A DNA stretch of 64,000 nucleotides, from positions 11,625,001 to 11,689,000 of the forward strand of contig JAVHKY010000004.1 in assembly GCA_035079385.1 (NCBI GenBank), given 5' to 3'. Source of the DNA: Aspidiotus rigidus (lineage: Eukaryota > Arthropoda > Insecta > Hemiptera > Diaspididae). A program made the position numbers and the translations under genes. How positions within the stretch are numbered: the first letter of the stretch is position 1; every line of letters begins with the position of its first letter. Under the pieces are notes generated by a model that was not told where the DNA came from, ran no database searches, and saw only the letters and a program-made list of their open reading frames with translations. Positions 23,401 through 31,991 of the stretch are shown in pieces.

Positions 23401-23885
23401 ATTCATGCCGAGGTTCTCTAAGTATTTTTGACGTCTGGGTGGAACTCTCTCTAATTCTTCTCTTCATGAGGTTTTATCTGGGGTTATCCAGTTTGATATT
23501 AAGTATAAGAATATTATTTTTGCAGGTGTACTCTTTCTTCCTACTCGCGCTAGGTGCTGTTTTGTCCGAATACGACATCATGTTCAAAGCATTTCGATTC
23601 CACGATTCAAGACCAATTATTGTAGGATTAATTATCGTATTCAGATATATAATCCCTCCGTCCGATTGCATAATTTCATTACCTATAACTTCACTGAGCA
23701 GATATCTCGAATCGGAAGCTGATTCATTTTCCGTTAAATTGGGCCAGAAAGAATACCTCCTTTCGGCCCTTATTAAAACGTCCGTATTTTCACTAAGTCC
23801 ACTTGTAGGCGATAGTCTACATTCAATGTTTACTGAAGATCATTCCTCGTTGGTACAGAGACTGGAAAAAGTATTAAGTTTATAG
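17411..23885 (+). CDS. STE24/ZMPSTE24-type CAAX prenyl protease 1 (first exon missing)
   Basis: Five exons join in frame: about 17411-17581, 17658-17840, 17913-18207, 22877-23055 and 23526-23885, each with GT donors and AG acceptors. The product is a membrane zinc metalloprotease of the M48 family; members remove the last three residues of prenylated CaaX proteins in the ER and nuclear envelope. Early blocks TTTVPEILNGSVSDETF and LETLLNLPFQLYAV match the family. Exon 4 carries the zinc motif HELGHW (HExxH) and exon 5 the third ligand in ESEAD. Several hydrophobic membrane segments are visible. About 395 residues are seen against roughly 450-475 usual, so 40-70 N-terminal residues are unaccounted for; the left edge of the first exon (an in-frame TAA precedes 17408) is uncertain. 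Intron 3 is 4.7 kb and full of repeats. AATAAA follows at 23935-23940. Confidence 0.85.
18208..19560. other. STE24 intron 3, left part
   Basis: Noncoding. It holds an imperfect palindrome at 18872-18992 (AATGGGTGTTGAAAATAAAA against its complement) and, at about 19380-19550, variants of the composite modules: AACGGGGAACCTGTT, and TTAACAAAGTTAA followed by ACGAGGAACGAAGGGAACC. The rest shows nothing recognisable. Confidence 0.5.
19568..21005. repeat. Left arm of a large inverted repeat (composite repeat + MITE)
   Basis: The arm starts with the module AACAGGGAACCTGTT at 19570, then forward 46-bp units to about 19880. Next comes a threefold repeat of a GAGATAAACACAA-containing unit (20095-20380), a second hairpin module at 20382, and a 255-bp MITE with its flanks (about 20550-21005). 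The same order appears reverse-complemented at about 26535-27508, where some 370 bp (about 19785-20158 here) are lacking. The arm lies in STE24 intron 3. Confidence 0.8.
20630..20890 (+). mobile_element. MITE of the TGCTGACACACTCACACAA family
   Basis: The unit starts with ATATTTTACGCATACAGGC + TGCTGACACACTCACACAA and ends with TTGTGTGAGTGTGTCAGCA + ACCTGTCTGTGTAAAATATG, giving inverted ends of about 37 bp. The interior includes GGGTTGCGTGAGTGAATC and CCTGCAG. No reading frame of note. Further copies are at 25840-26095, 26175-26440 and, inverted, 26534-26790. Confidence 0.8.
21452..21770 (+). repeat. Composite repeat copy, directly repeated at 25175-25545
   Basis: It begins with ACGACGGCTTCCTTAACG, passes through TTTGGTATTGAGAATTC, CCTAGACCTAGATGAAGC and 46-bp units, and ends with AACAGGTTCCCTGTT (21749-21763) and TAATATAGCTTTCAACAGCC. 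The copy at 25175 follows the same order with an extra 46-bp unit; both end by fusing to the inner part of other elements, here to a Penelope-like fragment. Confidence 0.8.
21784..22245 (+). mobile_element. Penelope-like retroelement, 3' fragment with GIY-YIG endonuclease remnant
   Basis: The frame from 21784 reads TVYIGQAGRSLKDRSSEH followed by GKAKHCIEENHSFDH, the pattern of the GIY-YIG nuclease domain that ends Penelope-like polyproteins. It stops at about 21961; a LEEVETIADLSWL-type continuation appears one frame over, then LNDTRFTFTNPF. The upstream reverse transcriptase is missing: the fragment begins at a junction with the composite repeat. Downstream, at 22181-22229, is a hammerhead-ribozyme-like core, a feature described for Penelope-like elements. 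The copy is dead. It lies within STE24 intron 3. Confidence 0.75.
22181..22229 (+). ncRNA. Hammerhead-ribozyme-like motif of the Penelope-like fragment
   Basis: The core CTGATGA (22187-22193) is followed by a perfect 6-bp stem II (GCGTCG, loop CTTAGT, CGACGC) and then GAAAC (22213-22217). After a tiny stem III comes GTC (22221-22223), the expected cleavage triplet. TACA just upstream pairs with TGTA just after the site (stem I), with one A.C mismatch next to the core. Both conserved boxes and the cleavage triplet are present, so the fold is credible. The mismatch may lower activity. Activity itself is not shown. Confidence 0.75.
22246..22876. other. STE24 intron 3, right part with decayed composite repeat
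   Basis: From about 22490 to 22740 there are eroded pieces of the 46-bp family and, inverted, the ACGACGACTTCC / TTAACGAAATTAA / CGAGGAACC module (ending near 22738). The rest up to the exon 4 acceptor at 22871-22876 shows nothing recognisable. Confidence 0.5.
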
Positions 23886-23934
23886 TCGTTGTAATTCTCC
23901 GTTTTGTGATATTTATTCATTTTATACAAATTAT

Positions 23935-23940
23935 AATAAA
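23935..23940 (+). terminator. Poly(A) signal of the STE24-like gene
   Basis: AATAAA lies 50 bp after the stop codon, in AT-rich sequence. It is the only canonical signal close to the end of the last exon. Confidence 0.6.
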
Positions 23941-25008
23941 TTTCAGTTTTATGAAGCTTGCCTATTGTTGCATTAAATATTTTTTTGTAAATTGTATACG
24001 TCAGCTATGAATAATTTTGATCGGAAATTAATGGTAATTGAAGCAGAAAGTAGCCGAGAAGACACTAGTATTAAAGGGCGCTTTTGACTTTGAATACTTA
24101 CAAGTTCCGTCCAAACAGCAAATTACAAGGTCATATTATTAAGCAACTCAGAACGTGAAATTTATTACAAAGCTTCAAGAATAGCTGTATTGTAACGTGC
24201 ATGGAATTTGTATTTTGAGGAATTTGAAAATTGCTGCTATAAAGTATACAAACCAACCTCAAATTGACCATCATCTGGTTTGAGGGATGAATGCGCACAC
24301 GTCTGGCTGTATAAAATATGGCTTCTTACAGCCTAGAATAATAGAGTCCACTTCCAAATGATATTACAAGCGAGTGTGGGTTGCATGAGTGAATAAAAAG
24401 GGGTGGACTTAAATCTGAACATGATGTCTGCATAAACTACACTCGCTTGTAATATCATTTGGTAAGTAGTGGACTCCATTATTCGAACCTGTAAAAAGCC
24501 ATATTTTGTACAGCCAGACATATTATTTGTATTTAAATCTCTTAAAACAGAAGATGGTCGTTTTGAGGTGGATTTGTATATTGTATATCAGCTATTTTGA
24601 GATTTCTCAGCATGCAAATATTGTAAGTTATAAATGTCACCGTTATAGCTTTAAGACTTCTTGAAGCTTTGTGATAAGTCATAATGGGCACCTATGAAAT
24701 ATCAACACGGAGCCTGTTGACATGTATATATCTTTGGGTTGGTGGTAAGTCAGAAATCTGCGCCGTGTAAACGTCATGTATGAGCTTGACCTACTTTAGG
24801 GACTCCAAAAAAATTCTGTCTTTAGCCTTCATTATACTAGGCCCAACATCATCATACATATCAGGCACATTAACATTGTGCAAAGCTTGCTTAATGTAGG
24901 GGGAACTTCCCTAAAATGACATACTTTTTTTTAAACTGACCTACAGTGCACCCAAGTTGTTCAATTGTAATGATTTTTCACATGATTAAAGTAGTAGACA
25001 GTCTAGTG
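23941..25008. other. Intergenic region with one diverged palindrome
   Basis: Apart from the palindrome at 24301-24519 I see only AT-rich sequence. GTCTAGTG at 25001-25008 is the left target-site copy of the hAT-like element that follows. Confidence 0.5.
24301..24519. mobile_element. Diverged palindromic MITE related to the TGCTGACAC family
   Basis: Inverted arms of about 80 bp start GTCTGGCTGTATAAAATATG and end with its near complement. The inner part (GGGTTGCATGAGTGAATAAA, CTGAACATGATGTCTGCA) is clearly related to the interior of the MITE copies at 20.6 and 25.6-26.8 kb, so this is an older branch of the same family. Confidence 0.75.
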
Positions 25009-25174
25009 CAGGGGCGCTCAACCTTTTTGGACATGGGACTATACAGAATGAGTTGAAAATTCTCGCGGGCCACAAAAAAAAAGTAAAATGCTCATTACTT
25101 TTTAATAGGTAACTATCAAATCAGCAAAAATATGGAAAAGAAGGCACACATTTTCATATCCTCTACCTACTAAA

Positions 25175-26534
25175 AACGACGGCTTCCTTAACGAAGTTAA
25201 GCGAGGAACGCAGGGAACCTGTTTTATGAGTCATATGGGATTTGGTATTGAGAATTCAAGGAAGCCTAGACCTAGATGAAGCTAGTATAAAGAGGGCCTA
25301 AGCCTAGTATAATATGGTTTGAGAGTCTAAATTTTTCTCGAATCTCCAGCTATATATTTTAGGAGGGGGACTTGAAAAAATTCTGATTTTTGAGCTATAT
25401 ATGATAGAAGGGGGATTTGGAAAAATTCCTATCATACATGGGTCGAGAGTCGAAATTTTTCTGTTTTTTGTTAGATGGCACACGGCAAATTTCTCAAAAA
25501 GCCCCCCATAGAACAGGTTCCCTGTTAATATAGCTTTCAACAGCCTACAACAATAGAGTCTACTACTGAATGATATTATAAGTAAGTATGGGTTGCGTGA
25601 GTGAATCAAAAAGGGTAAAAATTGAATCTGAACATGATACCTGCAGAGAATTGTTAGTTCGTACCCTTTTAATCCTATATTTTATTGTGTGTTTGTGTGA
25701 GTGTGTCAGCAACCTGTCTGTGTAAAATATGCTATTTTCCAATTCAATAGTTGAATCAACTCATTGGTCATTACTACGTTTTATCCTCAGAATAAGGTGA
25801 TATGTCCATTTTCACCTTTAAAAAAAAATATTTTACACATACAGGCTGCTGACACACTCACACAAGTACACAACAAAATATTACTTTCAACAGCCTGCAA
25901 CAATAGAGTCTACTACTGAATGATACTATAAGTAAGTATGGGTTGCGTGACTGAATCAAAAAAGGTAAAAATTATTGAATCTAAGCATGATACTGTACCT
26001 GCAGAGAATTGTTGGTTCATACCCTTTTAATCCCATATTTTATTGTGTGCTTGTGTGAGTGTGTCAGCAGCCTGTATGTGTAAAATATGCTTTTTAAAAG
26101 GTGAAAATGGACATAATACCTTTTAAACTCTAAAGGTAAAAACGGTAGATTTAACTATCGAAGTGGAGAAAAACGTTAAATAGCATATTTTACACATACA
26201 GGCTGCTGACACACTCACACAAGTACACAACAAAATATAACTTTCAACAGCCTGCAACAATAGAGTCTACTACTGAATGATATTATAAGTAAGTATGGGT
26301 TGCGTGAGTGAATCAAAAAAGGTAAAAATTGAATCTAAACATGATACCTGCAGAGAATTGTTACTTCATACCCTTTTGATCCCATATTTTATTGTGTGTT
26401 TGTGTGCGTGTGTCAGCAACCTGTATGTGTAAAATATGCTATTTAACGTTTTTCTCCACTTCGATAGTTAAATCTACCGTTTTTACCTTTAGAGTTTAAA
26501 AGGTATTATGTCCATTTTCACCTTTTAAAAAGCA
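25175..26534. repeat. Composite repeat plus palindromic MITE cluster inside the hAT-like element
   Basis: 25175-25545 repeats 21452-21770. Then follow a partial MITE (25546-25735), a full copy at 25840-26095 and another at 26175-26440. The last is bracketed by inverted blocks containing AAAACGGTAGATTTAAC-type sequence (26096-26180 and 26440-26530, mirror images), so 26030-26600 folds into one large palindrome. Nothing is coding. Confidence 0.75.
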
Positions 26535-27508
26535 TATTTTACACACACAGGCTGCTGACACACTCACACAAACACACAATAAAATATAAGATTAAAAGGG
26601 TACGAACTAACAATCTTCTGCAGGTATCATGTTCAGATTCAATTTTTACCCTTTTTGATTCACTCACGCAACCCATACTTACTTATAATATCATTCAGTA
26701 ATAGACTCTATTGTTGCAGGCTGTTGAAAGTAATATTTTGTGGTGTACTTGTGTGAGTGTGTCAGCAGCCTGTATGTGTAAAATATTTTTTTTTTAAGGT
26801 GAAAATGGACATATTACCTTTTCAATTATAGAGATAAAACGGTATCCATTTGCACCTTTAAACAGCATATTTTACGCATACCACTATAAGCCTAGTATAA
26901 TATAGTTTGAGAGTCAAAATTTTTCTCGAATCTCCAGCTATATAATATGATAGCTCGAGAGTTGAAATTTTTCCAAGTTTTGTGCTGGACGGCGCACGGC
27001 AAGTTTCTCAAAAAGCCCCCCATAAAACAGGTTCCCTGTTAAAATTCAGCTGGAAACGATCAGGAGAATTCAGGATTTGTTTTACTTGTGGAAGATACCT
27101 ACCCTCTAGTTTGTGTTTATCTCGGCTTTTAGCTTCTGGAAAAACTCAGTTTGAAACCATTAGGATAATTGGGTCTTTGTCGTACTTCTGGAGGGTACTT
27201 ATTCTACAACTTGTGTTTATCTCAGCTTATGGCTTGAGAAAATTCAGCTTGAAACAATCCCTCCTATCATCTATAGCTCGAGAGTCGAAATTTTTTCCAA
27301 GTCCCTCTCTTATCATATATGGCTCGAGAGTCGAAATTTTTCTAAGTCCCCCTCCTATCATATATGGCTCGAGGGTCGAAATTTTTCCAAGTCCCCCTCC
27401 TATCATATATTCTCGAGAGTCGAAATTTTTCCAAGTTTTTCGCTGGACGGCGGACGGCGCACGCCAGATTTCTCAAATAGCCCCCCATAAAACAGGTTCC
27501 CTGTTAAA
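26535..27508. repeat. Right arm of the large inverted repeat
   Basis: Reverse complement of the arrangement at 19568-21005: MITE, then module TTCCCTGTT (27026-27040), the GAGATAAACACAA-type units, reverse 46-bp units (27255-27440), then the last AACAGGTTCCCTGTT at 27491-27505. A long open frame (26982-27611 +) is repeat read-through and not a gene. Confidence 0.8.
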
Positions 27509-27691
27509 AGTTACAAATATTGTTCATTTCCTAATCAAGTTTCTTGCCATTTTTATTTTTCCCCTTTCCCCCTTTTTTTCCTTGTCTCCCTATTTATTTA
27601 TTACTCGTTAAGGACTCGCGGGCCGGGTGGAAACCTTTCCGCGGGCCGGACTTGGCCCGCGGGCCGTAGGTTGAGCACCGCTGGTCTAGTG

Positions 27692-28371
27692 CTTCAATTT
27701 CAGGGTATTTGTTTAGTCCAGGAATGATGAATAAATGATGATGTTTATTCCAATAGCACAGACAGCTGTTCACAGCAAACACTAATTCAGGCAAGAGAGG
27801 ACTATTCAGGGTTTGGAACAAGCATTTCTTGTGAGCATGGTGGTCGCTAAAACCTTTTCTCATCAATTTTTTTCAGAATCCTCCTGTCTTAATTTGGACT
27901 TGTCAAGATCAAATTGTAGAATACATGAGACACACTGCTATGATCACACAGAAAAAGTTCCTCTTGTCATTACCTAGGATAAACCGTGGACGCCAAGCAA
28001 CAAACAGCTCGGACTGTTGTTCTAATTAATAAGTACACAAAGCACTAAATTCACTAAAAAATATAATTTTTCAAACATCGATAAAAATATAAAATGATGC
28101 TGCAGAATACAAATATAAAAATTTTAAAATTGATGTTCCTGATTACTAAACAAAAAGAACAAGGTTTACCAAAAAATTGAATTCTTCAGATATTCATACA
28201 AATATAAAATGATGCTGAGGAGTGCAAATATAAATTGTAAAATGAATATTCCTATCATTGTTATAAACAAAATTTAAGACTACCTCATATGGCTTTCAAC
28301 AGAAAATAATATTTCCTTTCATCTCTCTACAAAGCTAATGAAGAACAATTATTCCATTGAATGCACATAGA
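27692..28371. other. Intergenic region, nothing recognised
   Basis: AT-rich sequence between the hAT-like element and the 3' end of the Kelch gene. An approximate duplication (AAATATAAAATGATGCTG near 28090 and 28205) is the only structure; it probably includes the 3' UTR of the Kelch gene. Confidence 0.4.
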
Positions 28372-30051
28372 TTAAAAGAAAGGTTTGGAAACAACAGCAT
28401 CCAAAACTTTAAAAGAACCCTGTCTCATATTTCTGTGCAGTAGCCATGAGGTACACCATTTATTTGACACTAAATCAAATTTATAAATATCTAGATTCTC
28501 TGAGCCATCTCTTAGACCACCCATAACCCATAAAGCGTTTCCATACGGTACCATCCGATGGGTAGCCACTTTTTCGGGCAAAGGTTCAAATATATCCCAT
28601 TTTCCGGCAACTGGGTCATATACTTCACAGAAATCTTGTCTTTCTGGCACTCCACCACTCACAAATACTTTGCCTTTGTACAAGCAACACGCTGCAGCTG
28701 ATCTTTTCAAGATACTTTTAGGAAGTTGTTGCCATCTGTTCACTCGGTAATCGTAAGCTTGGAAAGAGTTGGTTGAAATAAACGGTAATGTAAAATCTGT
28801 GCCTCCAATTACATACAATAAATGAGTATCATTACAAACAGTAATACAAGCTACTTCCTTAGCTTCGATCATTGATGGTATTGGAAACCATGTATTCAAT
28901 TCTTTATTATACAAGTAAATATTATTTATGTTTTGAATTGATTTGTCATAATATAATATACTGTCATTCATCTCAGCTACATCATAACTATGAGACACAC
29001 ATGGCGGAGATTGTAAGATATTCTGTAGTCGCGCATTGCCTGAAGGACGGACACTAAATTCAAATCTTTCGCTTGATTGATAGCAGTAATAATTTAAGCA
29101 GAATAAAGAGGTATCATTAATGGCAACGCATTTCATTCTATGGTAAGAGTTCAATTTTTGAGGAAATTCACAAGTGGCAGAACAGTCAAAATTTTCATCG
29201 ACTGCAAGAACATTAACACGATTGTCTGCCAAGCAAAAACACCCAGACTCATTTCTGCAATCAACAAACAAATTCAGACGAATATTATTTTCTGAAGTCT
29301 GAGTCTCAGAATCGTCTATTTCCCGTGTTTCAGGTAATTCGGATTGTGAATTCAAGCTCATTGATTCTAACTCCTTGAGAGATACCATCTCAAAACCTAA
29401 TTCAATAAAGGTGTTTAAATACTGTAATCTCTCCTTACTTGAATGATTAATCCACTGAATTAAGGCTTTTTCTATAGTCGCATTGCGAGACAGTAACCCA
29501 GATCTCTCTATATATTTTGAGTATTCCAACACGGTACGTAGGAAATGAAATGGAATCTCAAGAAATTCTTTACTCCAAAGAAACTGTTTGAAATTTTTTA
29601 TCACGTAGTTGCGTATTACTTCAATAAACTCATATTTATTCAGTGTGTGCGCAAACGATAGAATATCTAAAATATTCTCAAACGATAAAACTTCCTTCAA
29701 GTACGATAAGCACAGATTTTCCAAGATGTCTAAATTTAGAAAATCACTGCCCACAATTAAATTAAAAATATTATCGGAATTGATTTCTATATAACCGGTA
29801 TAAATAAATTCTAAAATTTGTTTAAAAGTCGAAGCTGGCATCTCCGGTAGTATAATAGATTCACTCTCTCTATCTCGCATTGGAAGACTTAACATTGATT
29901 CGAAATACGGGCAAGATGTAGCTAATACAACTCGATGACACGGAAAACTCTTTTGCTCGCATACAATGATAATATCAGTGAATTTTTCTGAATTACGAAA
30001 TTTGTCGAGTTTCGAATATAATTTGGCGATATTTTCTGAAACATGAGCCAT
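28372..30051 (-). CDS. BTB-BACK-Kelch (Kelch-like) protein
   Basis: A single uninterrupted frame of 559 codons starts at the ATG at 30051 (MAHVSENIAKLYSKLDKF); the codon four positions further upstream is TTG, so this ATG is preferred. Residues about 20-125 form a BTB domain (FTDIIIVCEQKSFPCHRVVL, SCPYFESML, FIYTGYIEI). A BACK domain follows (about 130-235, with FLWSKEFLEIPFHFL). The C-terminal part has Kelch repeats with the diagnostic double glycines in LLYVIGG, VFVSGG and LWVMGG, each followed by Trp-containing strands. Such proteins usually act as substrate adaptors for Cullin-3 ubiquitin ligases; the substrate here is unknown. Length is near the usual 570-600. The lack of introns is unusual beside its neighbours and could reflect an old retrocopy, but the frame is intact. 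Confidence 0.9.
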   Translation of the reverse strand: MAHVSENIAKLYSKLDKFRNSEKFTDIIIVCEQKSFPCHRVVLATSCPYFESMLSLPMRDRESESIILPEMPASTFKQILEFIYTGYIEINSDNIFNLIVGSDFLNLDILENLCLSYLKEVLSFENILDILSFAHTLNKYEFIEVIRNYVIKNFKQFLWSKEFLEIPFHFLRTVLEYSKYIERSGLLSRNATIEKALIQWINHSSKERLQYLNTFIELGFEMVSLKELESMSLNSQSELPETREIDDSETQTSENNIRLNLFVDCRNESGCFCLADNRVNVLAVDENFDCSATCEFPQKLNSYHRMKCVAINDTSLFCLNYYCYQSSERFEFSVRPSGNARLQNILQSPPCVSHSYDVAEMNDSILYYDKSIQNINNIYLYNKELNTWFPIPSMIEAKEVACITVCNDTHLLYVIGGTDFTLPFISTNSFQAYDYRVNRWQQLPKSILKRSAAACCLYKGKVFVSGGVPERQDFCEVYDPVAGKWDIFEPLPEKVATHRMVPYGNALWVMGGLRDGSENLDIYKFDLVSNKWCTSWLLHRNMRQGSFKVLDAVVSKPFF

Positions 30052-30753
30052 TCTACAAAGCAATGAGATCTTGAAAGCTGGAATTGAAAAGTCGATGTTT
30101 CCGTGTTTGATATCAGTACCAGTTTAAACGTTGATCCTTGAAGAAAACTAGAAATACCATTGCCGAGCTTCTATGTTCTAGCGTGCCATACGGTAGAGAA
30201 ACCTTTCCTAGACAGAAAAAAAGAGATTGACGAACGCAAATTCCGAAAGAATGATAACAAGTATAATATTTACGGATATCATATTTACCGTACCATCAAT
30301 CTAATTCTAATACTCCAAGTCCGATTGGTAACAACAATCTCACAAAGGTTGGTTTCAAGTACGCTGTAAGCACTCTTAATTCACCGTAGAGACACAATAT
30401 CTATTTGTCCATGCAAACTACGATTCGAGAAAATGAATATTTGAAATACGAACCACACAACCACTGCGAAACTACGAAAGCACTAAAATTCTAGCAGGAA
30501 ATTAGAAAGCTTGGACTAGCTTAGATCATACAGAAGATAAGAGAAGACTATTCGGACCGGGCAGCGCTGGCATCGCGCAAATTTTTGAATTTTTTAAAAA
30601 CTCAAAAATATTTTCATTTGAAAGAGAATTTTCCGCTCTTCAATTTTGTTCCTTACGAGTACACGCCTAAATTCATTATTTTTGGAGAAATTAAGAAAAA
30701 CTAAAAAATCACCTTTAGTTTCATTTCAAGTATTCAAGTCACGATCACCGTTC
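30052..30753. other. Upstream region of the Kelch gene
   Basis: No coding evidence. The promoter and 5' UTR of the minus-strand Kelch gene presumably lie here, but I see no clear TATA box or other element to name. Confidence 0.35.
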
Positions 30754-30873
30754 GCTTATCAGTACTTTTTGAGTATTTTACATGGGCGACGCTAGCGATC
30801 CTACAATATGCCCGGTCCAAATTGTAGATTTGCTAGCGCCGCCTGTGTAAAATACTCAAAAAGTACTGACAAG
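30754..30873. mobile_element. Short palindromic MITE next to the hAT dimer
   Basis: CTTATCAGTACTTTTTGAGT continuing to TATTTTACA on the left mirrors TGTAAAATACTC + AAAAAGTACTGACAAG on the right, giving arms of about 28 bp around a 60-bp centre with GCTAGCG repeats. The right end abuts the first hAT copy directly. Confidence 0.75.
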
Positions 30874-31454
30874 CAAGGCATTTAAGCTAGCTGAAAGCGA
30901 AATCCAATAGCCGAAAGCTAGCCGTATTTTGGAAGAAAAAGCTGAAGCTAAAAGCTAGCCATTTTGCTCATGTTGGTAGCCAAATCTGAAAAAAGCCAAA
31001 TTTTTTTGACTGGCTTTCCGCTTCCAAAAGATTGGATAATTTTTTACATTATTCAGTTTTTCTCAAATTTCCGCGTTGAACGAACTTGTGACTTCTTCTG
31101 AGCGTTTTATTTTTGAGAGAATTTCTTTCAATTACATATTTTTTTCAAATTACAATAATCAATATTCAACTGGCAGAGGCAGACTGCAGCTGCTAAGTTG
31201 CTAAGCTAAAAGTGTTGTTAACCCTAACCGGTACCATGATGACCTACCTGCTGAGATCTTTCTTATCGCTTATCCTAGCCTCGTGGTCTCGTGGATTTGT
31301 TTTCTTTTTAATATCAATTTCAAGTTTCAATTCAACCGGAGAACACTGAGAAGATTTTCAACAATTTCAATTTTCAATTTCGAGGGAAAACTAGAGAGAG
31401 TACTCTCTCAAAACTGTAAAAAGAGTATAATACTCTTGAGATTTGAAAGAGGGT

Positions 31455-31991
31455 ATGTCTAGCCATCCTGTGCGTGTGACTCTACTTATAGATCCCAGGA
31501 ATCCAATTGAACAACGGTGAGTACTGAATAACTACAAATGAGTGCCAAATTTATTGAGGAATACATCTGTGAGGCTGTAATCTAACGTCTTCATCATCAA
31601 ATTTAGGACAATTGAATTTTGCGAAGATCGTGGCCTTCCTTTCAGAAGTCAACAAGGCATAGAGCCGTACACCTACCTCTTCATTCTTGAGAAACTTGTG
31701 AAGAATTCGAATACTGGTGCAATAACAGCCGTTGAAGAGAAGAAATTATTTGGTATAAATAATTTTCAAGAGAATATCGGCGATTACGAACTTTACGACC
31801 TGTTAGATCGGCTGCACGTATTACTGACTAGAGATTGGAAGGATTGGGAAGGTTTGTTGATTTTTTATCCTAGAAATTATTATTCATCCTATTATTATGA
31901 GCTTTGTAATTCTGATGTGTAACTTTTTTCTTCTCTTATAGTTGAAGCTTCGGAATCTGAGACTGATAGTGATAACAATGGGTCGACATAA
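31455..31991 (+). CDS. Small hAT-encoded protein upstream of the transposase (copy 1)
   Basis: Three segments join in frame: 31455-31516, 31607-31851 and 31942-31991, with GTGAGT and GTTTGT donors and TTTAG and TTATAG acceptors. They give about 118 residues starting MSSHPVRVTLLIDPRNP and ending ESETDSDNNGST. I recognise no domain. The TAA (31989-31991) lies just after the transposase ATG (31978), so the two frames overlap by 14 nt in different phase. It might be a separate accessory protein, or an upstream frame that modulates transposase translation. Conservation in copy 2 says little because the copies are almost identical. Confidence 0.5.

Larger units (their letters stand above)
25009..27683. 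mobile_element. hAT-like non-autonomous element with 8-bp TSD, carrying a nested composite
   Basis: GTCTAGTG occurs at 25001-25008 and again at 27684-27691, a perfect 8-bp target-site duplication as made by hAT transposases. The ends are CAGGGGCGCTCAACCT and, inverted, CAGCGGTGCTCAACCT, the classic CAG...CTCAACC form; GCGGGCC strings sit just inside both. The hAT part is only about 340 bp (25009-25173 and 27511-27683). Everything between is the composite repeat with MITE copies, apparently inserted later. No transposase is encoded. Confidence 0.85.

Noticed and set aside
26982..27611. 209-codon open frame on +
   Set aside because: It reads straight through inverted 46-bp units and hairpin modules; the similar frame at 20036-20440 is the same repeat on the other strand.
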